NCBI GenBank assembly: GCA_047495785.1
Contig: JBLDXI010000024.1
Coordinates: 4,650,001 to 4,714,000 of the forward strand
From: Lepidodermella squamata
Taxonomy: Eukaryota > Gastrotricha
Reading direction: 5' to 3'
Length of the DNA stretch: 64,000 nucleotides
Of this stretch, positions 44,143-54,839 are shown in pieces. Under the pieces are notes generated by a model. That model was not told the DNA's origin and made no database searches. It saw only the letters and a program-made list of their open reading frames with translations. Positions within the stretch are counted from its first letter, which is position 1, and each line of letters begins with the position of its first letter. A program made the position numbers and the translations under genes.

Positions 44143-45925
44143 TTAGCTTACTTTCATGAAGAGACTGATATCATCATTGCATTCCTCTCGAAAAAACTAC
44201 CCCAAAACATGTGTCACATGTAGAGATTTGTTTTACTGGTTCCACCCTCATTCCACCCTAGTTACACCTACTACCACGACCCTGTCCTAGTTTCTGTTTC
44301 CACCCGATTTCATGAAACACGAGAAGTCCGTTTGAAGTTTTGTTTATTAAGCACATGCCTGATAAACACAAGTCGAAGACAGCTACAATCTGCAAGTCAG
44401 GATAACAATTTAGACTTGAGCGCCAACATAAGCAACAGTCACACACCAGCACGCGCACAATGGTGAATTCAAGAGCGCAAAAAGACGTTCAGAATTTTAG
44501 AAGAATATCCTCGTAAATGTTTACAAGATAGACTGACAATACGATAGAGAGAATAAGAAAGTCGAAAGAAAATGCCATTTACCAGATTGACGAACAGATT
44601 CACAACATTCAGTGTTTTCGTCGGCTTCGTCCCCTTGCTTTCTGGGTCTCCAGTCGCAATTTTCCTTGGAAGCTCGCATCATCAGCTGCTTCTTGATTCT
44701 TGATCCCCCGAATTTCCGTAGTTGATACTTCAGGCTCGTCTGTTTCCGTAATTTTCGCATAGGTAGCTGTCACCTTTTGATACTATCTGAAAGATCGGTC
44801 GGTCATCTGAAACGAGCCGGAAACTTTTCTGTATTCACAAAAATTCTCCGAGAAAAGTCACTAACCTTGGCTGCCGTAAAAACACCTCGAAATTCAGGAC
44901 AAATCTTCGCATGAGGAATTAAACTGCTTGTCTTACACAAATTAAACATGAATTCTAAAAAGAAAGTTCATTAAAAATTGCGTTAGGAACAAATAAAATA
45001 ATCATTAGAGACAAGTTAGAACAGATTGCAAACAAGTTGTGACAAAATCATAGAGAATTGCGCCACGTGCAACTTATTTTGCCAAGTTTAAATTTTTGAA
45101 TCAAACGGACCTCGGCGTGGTGTCACTTGCAAACGGCACGTTGAGGCTCAGGCTTCAGCAGTAGAACGCATGCGAATATTGGTTGGAATGCGGAATGTAA
45201 AGGCGACATTTTTCCATATTATTCCTGATTGTTCCACGTTAGCAAAACTTCGCGTATTCGCATGGAAAAATTGCGTAGTTACATGTCATATTTTGGGTGT
45301 AATCTCGACTAAATTGCATCTGCCTTTGATTTCACCAAATTACATGTAAACACCTCAGATTGCATCGGCAATTTTTCACACATCTCCATGTAAACCTGTG
45401 TAAGCGCGCAATTATTCCATGTAACAACAACGTCCATCTTGATACACCCGCAAATACATGTAAAAATCGCTCCTTTACATGTCAAAATGTATTCTCTACA
45501 CTTTATTACACCCAGTTTTTTCTGTGCGGGTCATATCTGAGATTCGTAGCACGAGATGCTACGAAATCGAGTGCGGAGAATCCAGATATGAATGAATTAC
45601 GAGTACTATATCTATAAATATCGCATGAGCATGGGTACTAACACTATATTTTTTGAGCGAATGCTATATTTGGATAAAATTCATTTTTCGACGCGCTATT
45701 CGAAGGTTTCTGTGCCACAGGCAAGGAAATCGACACGCTGATCACGATTTTTTCGAATTTTATGCAGCCATTCCAAGATACGATCACTTCCAGTCCAGTA
45801 CTTATTTTATGGCCCCATCATCATCTTCTACAAAGAAATTAACTCTCTACATGTGACACACGTTCTGGGGTAGTTTTTGGAGAGGAATGCAATGATGATA
45901 TCAGTCTCTTCATGAAAGTGAGCTA
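44143..45925. mobile_element. 1.8-kb element with about 82-bp inverted terminal repeats
   Basis: The left arm 44143-44224 (TTAGCTTACTTTCATGAAGA, GACTGATATCATCATTGCAT and onward) is the inverse of 45844-45925 with few mismatches. The right end abuts the truncated receptor copy at 45.93 kb. The interior has no recognisable transposase; a 79-aa Lys-rich ORF at 44521-44760 is not informative. It is probably non-autonomous. The target duplication is unclear. Confidence 0.65.
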
Positions 45926-45927
45926 AA

Positions 45928-46683
45928 ATGTGACCTTTGCGAAAGCTGCTCGATCTGGACAATCAGCTGGTACAAAGAAGCTGCTAAGACCCAGGATATT
46001 CAGGACAAAACTTGGCCCGAAAAGATTTGATACGAAGTACGTGGGGTCGCGTTTTAGGGTCAAACAGAAACAAGCTGTAGCGTTTTCGTAAATAAACGTG
46101 CGACCTGATTGAAACTTCCAAATGGAGCTTTCAGGCATGAAGTACGAAAACGAGTCGCTGTTAAACTCCTGATAAATAATTGCGGCGTATTCCGGCTCAG
46201 CTGCTAATTTGGCGCAGCAATCTTGAGTATCATAAGGGAACCGCCAGAAATTCATATCGCAGTAAGATGAAAACTGGCCGATGATTGTGTTGTAATAGTA
46301 ACCATACCCCACTTTAATGCTAACAATGTGCCTGACGGGATCGCCATTCATAGCTGTGTTATCGCGCGAGTTGCGGTGAATGACATTCGGCCACCAAATT
46401 CTATCTTGCCCGCTAAATAACGTCAAGCCCTTCACCCCACCCGCCTTAGCGATTATTTCCCGCGAATTTTCTAGAGTGCGTTGATCGAACCACCAAAAAC
46501 TCAGCTTTGCACCAAAACTCATTGCTTGCGTATAACATCGTCAAGATCGGCGAAACGATCAACGGTTAGAATTACACTAACGCCAGTGACATCCCTGGTT
46601 AGTTCACTTGGTGAGTTGAACGTAGGCTCTAAATGGCAAGTAGCGAGAAGCAGCTCCAAAAGTGGAAGTGTGCTATTCATCAT
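45928..46683 (-). pseudogene. Cys-loop receptor pseudogene, truncated in M2
   Basis: This MMNST-type copy starts at 46683. A frame change occurs near 46535 (before FGAKLSF). The extracellular domain then reads well through the Cys-loop (CDMNFWRFPYDTQDC; two residues are lost afterwards) and M1. It stops at CPDRAAFAK, where the element ending at 45925 is joined, so M2-M4 are lost. It pairs with array member 5 just as member 3 pairs with member 4. Confidence 0.85.
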
Positions 46684-47011
46684 CTATCTATTTGAGAGTT
46701 AAAATAATAGGCCAAACCAGAATTCGATAACAGATTTATAGGAAACCACCAATCGTGGTTGTTGATAGCGCATTTGCTCTCTCCATTATATATTACGATA
46801 CGCAATGACAGAGGGCTATATGAGTCGGTGTGCAAACCTCCAGCACTTTCGGGAGCAAAATCCTGTTTGCTTTGATGGCTTATTGATTACCCAGTTTTGA
46901 AAAAGGGGTAAAAACCAATGGACGAACATCACTTGATGCCAGGTTAAAATGAGAGAGATCCTTAAACCTATAAATTTTATTATTTCTCACTGAAGCTTCA
47001 CTACTAAGTCT

Positions 47012-48058
47012 TTATAACAAAAGTGTAAAAACTGTAGCATAGAATACAGCACCGCAAACCAAGAAGAGAAAGAAGAAAGTAAGGTCTAGGGCTAGGTAGA
47101 ATCTGCAGGTCGTCTTGCAAATTTTCACCTTGGTCGTCGCCCGATCCGGGTATAGAGTGATGAAGGAGCACATCAAAGCCGCATAAATTGCACAGACCAT
47201 CTGATACACAACTTGGCCGAAAAGAAAGTAAGTAGCAATTATGCGTTCACTTGTTTTAGGCAAATTATTCAGCGCGTCGGATTGAAGAACGAAAGTTGCC
47301 AGCATGATTGTAGCGGCGAAAGCTGCTCGATCTGGACAATCAGCTGGTACAAAGAAGCTGCTAAGACCCAGGATATTCAGGACGAAACTCGGCCCGAAAA
47401 GATTCGAGACAAAGTACGTGGGGTCGCGTTTTAGTGTCAAACAAAAGCAAGCGGTAGCGTTGTCCTCTTCGATGAACAATCGTTTCGACTCGAACTTCCA
47501 AATGGAGCTATCCGGGATGAATGAGGTGTCTTTGAAAAGCAAATCGCCCAGCTGGGCGTATTTAGGACTGGCGAACAGGAAGAGCCTCATACAGCATTCT
47601 TGGGTGTCGTAAGGAAATCGGTAAAAGCTCATCTTACAGGAGGTAGCGAATTGCGACATGATTGCGTTGATAAATACCCCATCTGCAACTCTAATTTCAA
47701 CAGCCCGACCGACCGTATCGCCATTCATTGATGGGTTGTCAGCCGAGTTTCGATGTAGGAAGCCCGGCCACCAAATGCGGTCGTGTTCTTTAACTAATCT
47801 TAGACTGTCGACGCCGCCAGCTTGCGCTATGATTTTTTCAGCATTTTCCCTGGTGCATTGGTCATCCCAAATAAAGGCGAACTGCGCAGTTACCTTCATT
47901 ACCTGAGATACATCGTCGAGGTAGCTCAAGTGATCTACCATCAATTGTACATTAACAAGAGTTGGCAAGCCTGTGAGTTCACTCGGTGAGTTGAAAATCG
48001 GCTCCAAGTGACAAGTTGCCAGTAGCAACTCGAGAAGAGGCACTGTTCCATTTGCCAT
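47012..48058 (-). CDS. Cys-loop receptor subunit, array member 5
   Basis: Intronless, 348 aa, starting MANGTVPLLELLLATCHLEP. Diagnostic features are DRIWWPGFLHRNS, the Cys-loop CKMSFYRFPYDTQEC (Phe-Tyr like member 4), pre-M1 SIWKFESKRLFIEEDNAT, and the pore segment CPDRAAFAATIMLATFVLQS. The short linker is YPDRATTKVKICKTTCRF. It ends FYATVFTLLL. A GC-poor 3' spacer with the AGCACTTTCGGGAGCAAAAT motif resembles the spacer between members 3 and 4, confirming that this locus and the 36.5-38.9-kb locus are copies of one two-gene block. Confidence 0.88.
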   Translation of the reverse strand: MANGTVPLLELLLATCHLEPIFNSPSELTGLPTLVNVQLMVDHLSYLDDVSQVMKVTAQFAFIWDDQCTRENAEKIIAQAGGVDSLRLVKEHDRIWWPGFLHRNSADNPSMNGDTVGRAVEIRVADGVFINAIMSQFATSCKMSFYRFPYDTQECCMRLFLFASPKYAQLGDLLFKDTSFIPDSSIWKFESKRLFIEEDNATACFCLTLKRDPTYFVSNLFGPSFVLNILGLSSFFVPADCPDRAAFAATIMLATFVLQSDALNNLPKTSERIIATYFLFGQVVYQMVCAIYAALMCSFITLYPDRATTKVKICKTTCRFYLALDLTFFFLFLVCGAVFYATVFTLLL

Positions 48059-49016
48059 GCCAGGTATAAATCTAGGTGAAAGCTATCTGCGAGCAGCACG
48101 CATCACTGATCTCTGCCGAGTGGGCGAATGCGCTTGGTCGGATATTGCGAATCCTTGTGCCAGGTTTTTTCCTCTGAAATGTTTAATCGATTTCATCTCT
48201 CTGCAAACATCAAAACGAATGAATATTTAATCAAAAATGCTGAAAATCCTGGAACAAAACCACGCGGAAAGGTTATATTCCTGTTTTTCCTTGCAAAACG
48301 TTACAAATGAACACATCTCTGCGCCTTATCTATCAAACACCATCTCATAGATAATCAGGAAATGCGTCGCAATTATTTGGTTCACTTGTTTTCGATATCA
48401 GGTTGAAAAGTTGCAAGCATGACGGATGCATTACGGAAAAGCTAGATAGTTTAAAGTATAAAAGCAATTTTACGAAGATCTTTGACACTGTACTTTAGCT
48501 GACTCAAATATTGCCTATAGGGTTGAGGACTCACGTCATTTCGAAATCAAGATAAATGATACACGATTGACCAAAAATTACGGGTCCCCCACGAAGTAGC
48601 AGGCTTCATAGCAGGGAAAACGCACTAAACAATCCTCCCAGTAGGCGCTCAGGCTTAGCATCTGATTTTCATCCAATAGACTAACATGATAGTCAGCTAT
48701 TCTAGCTTTCCACACCAAAATTTGAGGAACGTAAGTCATGAAAACTCCGTAATGTAGCTCAGACCTCAATTTGGTCAAAAAAGCCGTTTTTCGAAAATTT
48801 TCCAAAATTCATAAGCCGAGCTCTTAAAGCAACGATGGGCACATATTTAGAAAACTACGCAGAATTTTATCGTAATTAATTCGATTTATTGTTGCGTGGC
48901 GTTTGCACCTGCAGTTCGTAGGGGACCCATGATTACTTTTCAAATTTCGAGGTTGATTTTATTGGATGAGGCTGGAAATTTGAGGCGTCAATATTGCCCG
49001 GTTTACTTTTTTGCAA
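48059..49016. other. intergenic spacer in receptor array
   Basis: Nothing coding is recognised. The first 200 bp resemble the 5' flanks of array member 4 and the 33-kb pseudogene (CGAGTGGGCGAATGCGCTTG), so they are duplicated upstream sequence and may contain promoter elements. Confidence 0.4.
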
Positions 49017-50053
49017 TTAGTTAGACGTTGTTAGCATTGTGATATAAATTGCCAAATAGAACAATGCACCAGTTAATAGGAACAAAAAAAAGAAGGTCGA
49101 ATCTACAGCAAGGTAATAATCCAAGTGGCACCTCAGAATTTCAACTTTCTTCCGAGCCTTGTTGGGGCGAAGCGTGATGAAGGAACACATCAAAGCAGCA
49201 TAAATAGCGCAGACCATCTGATACACAACTTGCCCAAACAAAAAGTAAGTCACCAGAATAGGCTCTTTAGTTTTCGGGAGCAGTGACAGCATTTCAGATT
49301 GCACAACGATAATTGCACACAGTTGCAAGCATGATAGTCGAAGCGAAGGCAGCTCGGTCCGGGCATTCAGCGGGCAGGAAGAAGCTGCTAAGGCTAAGCA
49401 GCGTGTGAGGACAAAGCTTGGGGCTATCAAGTTTGAGAGATAGTAAGTAGGGTCTCGGTCTAGGATCACGCAGAAACGACATGTTGAGTTATTCTCCTCT
49501 ACTGTAGCTTTACTGGATGCATATCGCCAAACGGTCCCACCCGGCATAAAATAAGGATCGATATCGAGACTAGCATCACTCATCACCACATAATTTGTGT
49601 GGGAGAGTGATAAGAAACGAAAGCAGCATTCTTGCGAGTCGTAAGGAAATCGCCAAAAGTGCATTCCGCAATAGGAATTAAAAGGTCCAATGATCTTATT
49701 CCAGTAAATGCCCATTGTCAGGTTAACAGAGAGTGTTCTGCTTACTTCCTCGCCATTCATCACTGGGTTGTTGTAGCTGTTACGATGGTGACCACATTTT
49801 GTCCAGGCTGCGGGGAATTAACAAAAAATCCGGACCCCCATTCGTCAAATTTTTCGCATTTCTTTTCGTACAATCCTCAGCCCAGGTAAAGATCAGCCCT
49901 GCATTAATAATTTTCTTCGACGTCGTCGAATTTCAACAAGCGATCCATGTAGAAGCTCACGTTTAATCTAGTGGGTTCATTGGTTTTCTCACTAGGTGAG
50001 TTGATGTCGGGTAATAAGCTGCAAGTTGTTATCAAAAGTTCGAGCAGTGACAT
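49017..50053 (-). pseudogene. Cys-loop receptor pseudogene (MSLLEL type)
   Basis: The copy begins MSLLELLITTCSLLPDINSP at 50053. It loses frame after about 50 codons (EENY stop); about 49790-49900 is decayed. It is readable again from NGEEVSRTLS through the Cys-loop CGMHFWRFPYDSQEC and M1. A frameshift between M1 and M2 (about 49400) and another near 49320 scramble M2, and M3-M4 then read normally to LAIYITMLTTSN. The subtype (VILDRDPTYYLSNLIAPSFV; YFMPGGTVWRY) is shared with the broken 56.8-58.9-kb copy, so this branch has no intact member in the window. Confidence 0.85.
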
Positions 50054-50344
50054 TTTGCTACTGATAGAAGTGCGAGATGCGTGGCTTTGACACCTATGCT
50101 GCCTTGAATGAAAGTATATATCCCTCAAATGGGTTTAAATTAAAAATTCGGCATTTCTTAGTTAAATATTTATTATTAACATTGCAATTTTCTTCGACAT
50201 GTTTTGGCAGCGCTCTCAGTCAGCTAACTGCTTCCGCTTTTTCTCAAGGAGCATTTACTGAATCCTCGTAATTCTCTGCATCAAATTGAATGATTTGGTC
50301 TTGCAGTATTGGCGAAGAGCAGCAGATAAACGGTGATCTGTAAT

Positions 50345-50759
50345 TACCGTAGTTACCGAAATACTAACCCAGGCTTATACAAAAATGATACCTCGAAAAA
50401 TGGGGAAAAGTAGGCTTCTATTCAAGACTAGGCTTCTATTTGAGATAGGCTTATGCAACCAAGGCCTGACTTTATTTTCCGTCTTTCAATCTAGGTCGTC
50501 GTAGCGAGGTCGTCTAATAGCCGAAAACTAAGAATCATTAGGAACGCTAAAACAAAAATCATCGTAAATCGCAGATTATTAAACATATTCAGGCATTTTT
50601 CGTTATTAAATACCGTTCAGCGCTTGTTTCGCACGTGCCGTAGTAGCCTAGGCTACTATTCGAGATAGGACTATGCATCGACGAATTTCAATTTACCTAG
50701 GCTTCTAAACGAGACAGGCTTCTAAACGAGGGTGGGCTTATATTTCGGTAACTACGGTA
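50345..50759. mobile_element. TACCGTAG-ended MITE
   Basis: The left end TACCGTAGTTACCGAAATA (from 50345) is matched inverted at the right (TATTTCGGTAACTACGGTA, ending 50759), 415 bp in all. Interior units AGGCTTCTATTCGAGA and AGGCTTCTAAACGAG repeat in several forms. No coding sequence. The first bases, TACCGT, are shared with the larger element at 57042-57878. Confidence 0.7.
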
Positions 50760-51173
50760 TTTCTGAGGGCATTTTCCCACTAAATTTAACTGCCGGCAAA
50801 ATACAGGAGGGAATGAATCACTATTCCCCCTTCCCCCATACGCATGGTTAAATTTTGCCATGGAGAAACACATGAGAAACGCTAATATCGAGCGTCACAT
50901 GCAAACTTCAAGCACTATCGGGATCAATGCTTGTTTTCTTTGCTATATGGCGAATTGAAAAACCAGTAGTGAAAAGGCATGAAAATACCCTATTGAAAAA
51001 ATCCTAATTGCACCTCTAAAATGCCATATTATACACTAATAGCACTTAAATACCTAAAATGTCGATAATAATTTCACTAGGGCAGCAGTTGTGGAAAATG
51101 GACTAATATCTGTCTATTAAGGTTATTCCTATCGAACATCAAAAATCCTATGATTGCATTTTGAAATGTTTAA

Positions 51174-52226
51174 TTACAGGAGAGTAAAAACAGTAGCATA
51201 GAATACCGCTCCAGAGAGCAAAAAGAGCAGGAAAAAAGTAAGATCCAGAGCAAGGTAGAATCTGCAGGTCATCTTACAAATTTTCACTTTGTTCTCCGCT
51301 CGATCCGGGTATAACGTGATGAAGGAGCACATCACAGCAGCATAAATTGCACAGACCATCTGATACACAACCTGCCCGAAGAGAAAGTAGGTCGCAATTA
51401 TGCGTTCATTTGTTTTGGGCAAGTTGTTCAGCATGTCGGATTGCAGAACGAAGGTTGCCAGCATGATTGTAGCGGCGAAAGCAGCTCGATCTGGACAATC
51501 AGCTGGTACAAAGAAGCTGCTAAGGCCCAGGATGTTCAGGACGAAACTTGGCCCGAAAAGATTCGAGACAAAGTAAGTGGGGTCGCGTTTTAGGGTCAAA
51601 CAAAAGCAAGCTGTAGCGTTGCCCTCCTCGAGGAACCAGCGACCTGATTGAAACTTCCAAACCGAGCTATCAGGCATAAAGTACGAAGACGAGCCGTTGT
51701 TATAGTAAAGCTCGATAATAGCGGCGTATTCTTGGTCGACTGCCAGTAAGAATTTAGCACAGCAATCTTGAGTATCATAAGGGAACCGCCAGAAATACAT
51801 ATTGCAGTAAGATGTGAACACGCTAAAGATTGTTTTGCAATAATAACCGGACTCAACTCCAACGCTTGTCAACTGCTTGACAGGATCGCCATCCATAGCT
51901 GGGTTAACTGGTGAGTTGCGATGAATGACATTCGGCCACCAAATTCTATCTTGCCCGCTGAATAACCTCAAGGTCTTAACACCTCCCGCCTTACTAATGA
52001 TTTTCTGCGAATTTTGCATTGTGCATTGATCGAACCACCAAATATCTAGCTTTCCACCAAAACTCATTGTTTGTGAAACGTCGTCGAGGTCGGCGAAACG
52101 ATCAACGGTTAGAATTACACTAACGCCAGTGACATCCCCGGTTAGTTCACTTGGTGAGTTGAACGTAGGCTCTAAATGGCAAGTAGCGAGAAGCAGCTCC
52201 AGGAGTGGAAGTGTGCTATTTATCAT
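51174..52226 (-). CDS. Cys-loop receptor subunit, array member 6 (MINST type)
   Basis: Intronless, 350 aa. It starts MINSTLPLLELLLATCHLEP. Key features are DRIWWPNVIHRNS, SGYYCKTIFSVFTSYC, the Cys-loop CNMYFWRFPYDTQDC with Asp for Glu before the second Cys, and pre-M1 SSYFMPDSSVWKF. M2 is CPDRAAFAATIMLATFVLQS. The linker YPDRAENKVKICKMTCRF has Glu in place of Thr-Ile. It ends VFTLL, one residue earlier than siblings. Its 3' flank is duplicated beside the 43-kb pseudogene. Confidence 0.88.
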   Translation of the reverse strand: MINSTLPLLELLLATCHLEPTFNSPSELTGDVTGVSVILTVDRFADLDDVSQTMSFGGKLDIWWFDQCTMQNSQKIISKAGGVKTLRLFSGQDRIWWPNVIHRNSPVNPAMDGDPVKQLTSVGVESGYYCKTIFSVFTSYCNMYFWRFPYDTQDCCAKFLLAVDQEYAAIIELYYNNGSSSYFMPDSSVWKFQSGRWFLEEGNATACFCLTLKRDPTYFVSNLFGPSFVLNILGLSSFFVPADCPDRAAFAATIMLATFVLQSDMLNNLPKTNERIIATYFLFGQVVYQMVCAIYAAVMCSFITLYPDRAENKVKICKMTCRFYLALDLTFFLLFLLSGAVFYATVFTLL

Positions 52227-53780
52227 CTATCTATTTGCAGGTTAAAAAAATAGGCCAAACCAGAATTCGATAACAGATTTATCGGAAACCTCATATCATG
52301 GTTGTTGATAGCGCATTTGCTTTATCCATTATATATTTCAAAACTCGATACCAATATCGAGCTATATAGAGTAGGTGTGCAAACTTCCAGCACTTTAGGG
52401 AGGGAAAATCCTGTTTGCTTTGACGGCTCATTGATAACGCAGTTTTGGAAAGGGCCCAAAAACCAATGGATGAACATCGCTCTATGCCAAGTTATCCTTT
52501 TTATTTTAATTTTCAATGTGTGACGAAGTATGTTGGATCGCGTTTCACAAACAGTGTGGTTTAATCACCGAGTTGATTGAACAATATAACGGTTTGTACC
52601 GTTTACAGCCGGTTTTTACTTAGGTTTTTACCTCACATTGACGACGACAATCCAACAATAGAGCAGCTTGCAAGAATAGGTCTTACAGGCTGAATTGTTC
52701 TATTCGAGGATGATTTAGTAAATGAGGACTGTAGGCGAAAAATGAACCGTTTTTGCGGCAAGAACGACAAGGCAAAAACGACAAAGTAATGGGAAAAAGT
52801 TCTTAGATGTTGCTCGCGAGTTGAGAGCGCGCGCACTCGCTTCTCGAAAGTAAAAGTGCGCTTAAAACGTTTTTTTTCAATTTTGCGCGAGAACCCCACA
52901 TTCAATCGATAGAGAATTGTATGAATAATCGTTTGGTATAAAAATCGACACGATATTCATGAAAATTAGCCCTTTGACATCAGCGCGCGCGGCCTTGAAA
53001 TTCATCAAAATTTCGACTTAGCAATTTGAGCAGAGTCCACTTTCAACGGTGCTCGTATGAACTCATTCCATCATTGCATTCCATTGTGTGACCACTTAAA
53101 AGTTCAATCCAGTGCGCACGCTGATTGGTCAATCGATCGTTGCTATGACTCCCGGATGAAACATTTCGGTCGTTATTTTTCGTACCTACCATGCAAATTT
53201 TATATCGATAGATGAAGATTTTTTCCGCTGAAATGATGTTTCATAAATCTGACAAAATAGATGCGAAATGCGCACATTATTTGGGTTAAAATTGATTTAG
53301 TTGTGCACGCGCGCACTTAGGGCGCACATGTGTTGCGTAACAGTGTGCGCGAAATGGCAGGCCAATAGGAGCGTGCGCAAAGCCGTAACGCAGGCGGGCC
53401 TGATAATGTGCTCGCAGCACGCATTCCTGATCTCTGTCGAGTGGGCGTATTCGCTTGAACCGATATTGCGAAGCCTCGTGCCAGATTTTTTTCCACTGAA
53501 ATGTTTAATCGATTTCGTCTCTATGCAAACATCAAAGTGAATGAACAATTTGTAATAAAAATGCTAAAAAGCTTTAGAATTATCTTTTATTGGATGAAAT
53601 TCGGCATTCAAGTGAATAAATCTTTACCGAGATGAGCAAAGATTGTTTGATGCCTCCGTTTGCGGCTGTCACGTCGTCTACTTTGGTAAATTAGCTTCGC
53701 AAAATTATTTCATATAAAGGAATAAATAGCATAGGAGCCACTGTCACGTAAGCGTTGGTTCGAACTCAAGACTGAAATTG
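52227..53780. other. intergenic spacer with dispersed repeat (copy 2)
   Basis: 52512-52625 is the second copy of the repeat described at 43945-44075. A GCGC-rich patch with several CGCGCGC steps lies at about 53300-53400. No gene is seen. Confidence 0.45.
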
Positions 53781-54839
53781 TCATGGTATCATGAGAGCTG
53801 ATAAAATCACACCATAGAAAATCAGCGCAACCAACAGGAAAATCGCAAAAACAGCCGCATCAATAACAATGAAGAGCCTGCAAGAAATTCCGCAAAGTTG
53901 GAACTGCTTTCCAGCCTTTTTCTTGCAATACATTACAAACGAGCACATCAGAGCGCCATAGATAACACACGCCATTTGGTAGATAATCTGTCCAAATAGG
54001 AAATACGTTGCAATAATAGGCTCGCTTGTTTTCGGTAGGTTCGACAGCATATCAGATTGAAGGACGAAAGTTGCGAGCATGATCGTTGAAGCAAAGGCAG
54101 CTCGATCAGGGCATTCAGCTGGGACGAAGAAGCTGCTAAAGCTCAGGGCGGTTAGGATGAAGCTCGGAGCAATAAAATTGGATACAAAGTAACCTGGTAC
54201 ACGTTGCAGATTCAGGCAGAACGAAGCGGTAATGCCATCGGGCTGAATTCTCGAGCTATTTGAAACTATGTGCCAAACTGAGCCTTTCGGCATGATCTCT
54301 ATAACTTTGCTCAAAACAAGAGATGGGGTTCCGATAACCATATACCTTCCATCACCGAACAGTGCTATGTGAACGCAGCATTCTTGCACATCGTAAGGGA
54401 AACGCCAAAATTCCATACTGCAGTAAGAATCCGTTTCACCATTAATGCTATTTGAGAACAACCCTGATTGGACGTTGGCTGAAATCATGCGACTAATTTC
54501 ATCGCCATCCATGGCTGAATTGAAGCTATTTCGATGGATGAAATTAGGCCACCAAATTCGGTCGCTACCGCTTGAGATGAACAGAGTATCGACACCGCCG
54601 GAGCTTTTGATCATTTCAGCTGCGTTCTGCTTTGTGCATTCATCCACCCAGGAAAATGTTAAACTTGAAGCCAGGCTCATCGTTTCTTCGACATCTTCCA
54701 GTCCAAGGAAGCGAAAGATGGTCAGCGTCATGGTTACTACTGTTGGCTTTCCAGTCAACTCACTCGGAGAGTTATAAGTCGGGTCTAAGTGGCAGATTGC
54801 TAGAAGCAACTCCAGAAGAGACGTTGTAACATTTGCCAT
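53781..54839 (-). CDS. Cys-loop receptor subunit, array member 7
   Basis: Intronless, 352 aa, starting MANVTTSLLELLLAICHLDP. It belongs to a distinct branch with member 8: DRIWWPNFIHRNSFNSAMDG, Cys-loop CSMEFWRFPYDVQEC, pre-M1 IMPKGSVWHIVSNSS, and the M1 start QRVPGYFVSNFIAPSFILTA in place of the usual KRDPTYFV. M2 is CPDRAAFASTIMLATFVLQS and M3 has QIIYQMACVIYGALMCSFVM. The short linker YCKKKAGKQFQLCGISC is more basic than in other members, and M4 is VFAIFLLVALIFYGVILSAL. It is divergent to the LITAF-like gene at 55.8 kb, with about 1 kb between the starts. Confidence 0.88.
   Translation of the reverse strand: MANVTTSLLELLLAICHLDPTYNSPSELTGKPTVVTMTLTIFRFLGLEDVEETMSLASSLTFSWVDECTKQNAAEMIKSSGGVDTLFISSGSDRIWWPNFIHRNSFNSAMDGDEISRMISANVQSGLFSNSINGETDSYCSMEFWRFPYDVQECCVHIALFGDGRYMVIGTPSLVLSKVIEIMPKGSVWHIVSNSSRIQPDGITASFCLNLQRVPGYFVSNFIAPSFILTALSFSSFFVPAECPDRAAFASTIMLATFVLQSDMLSNLPKTSEPIIATYFLFGQIIYQMACVIYGALMCSFVMYCKKKAGKQFQLCGISCRLFIVIDAAVFAIFLLVALIFYGVILSALMIP

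Noticed and set aside
44521-44760. 79-codon ORF as transposase of the 1.8-kb element
   Set aside because: Too short and Lys/Arg-rich without any catalytic motif.
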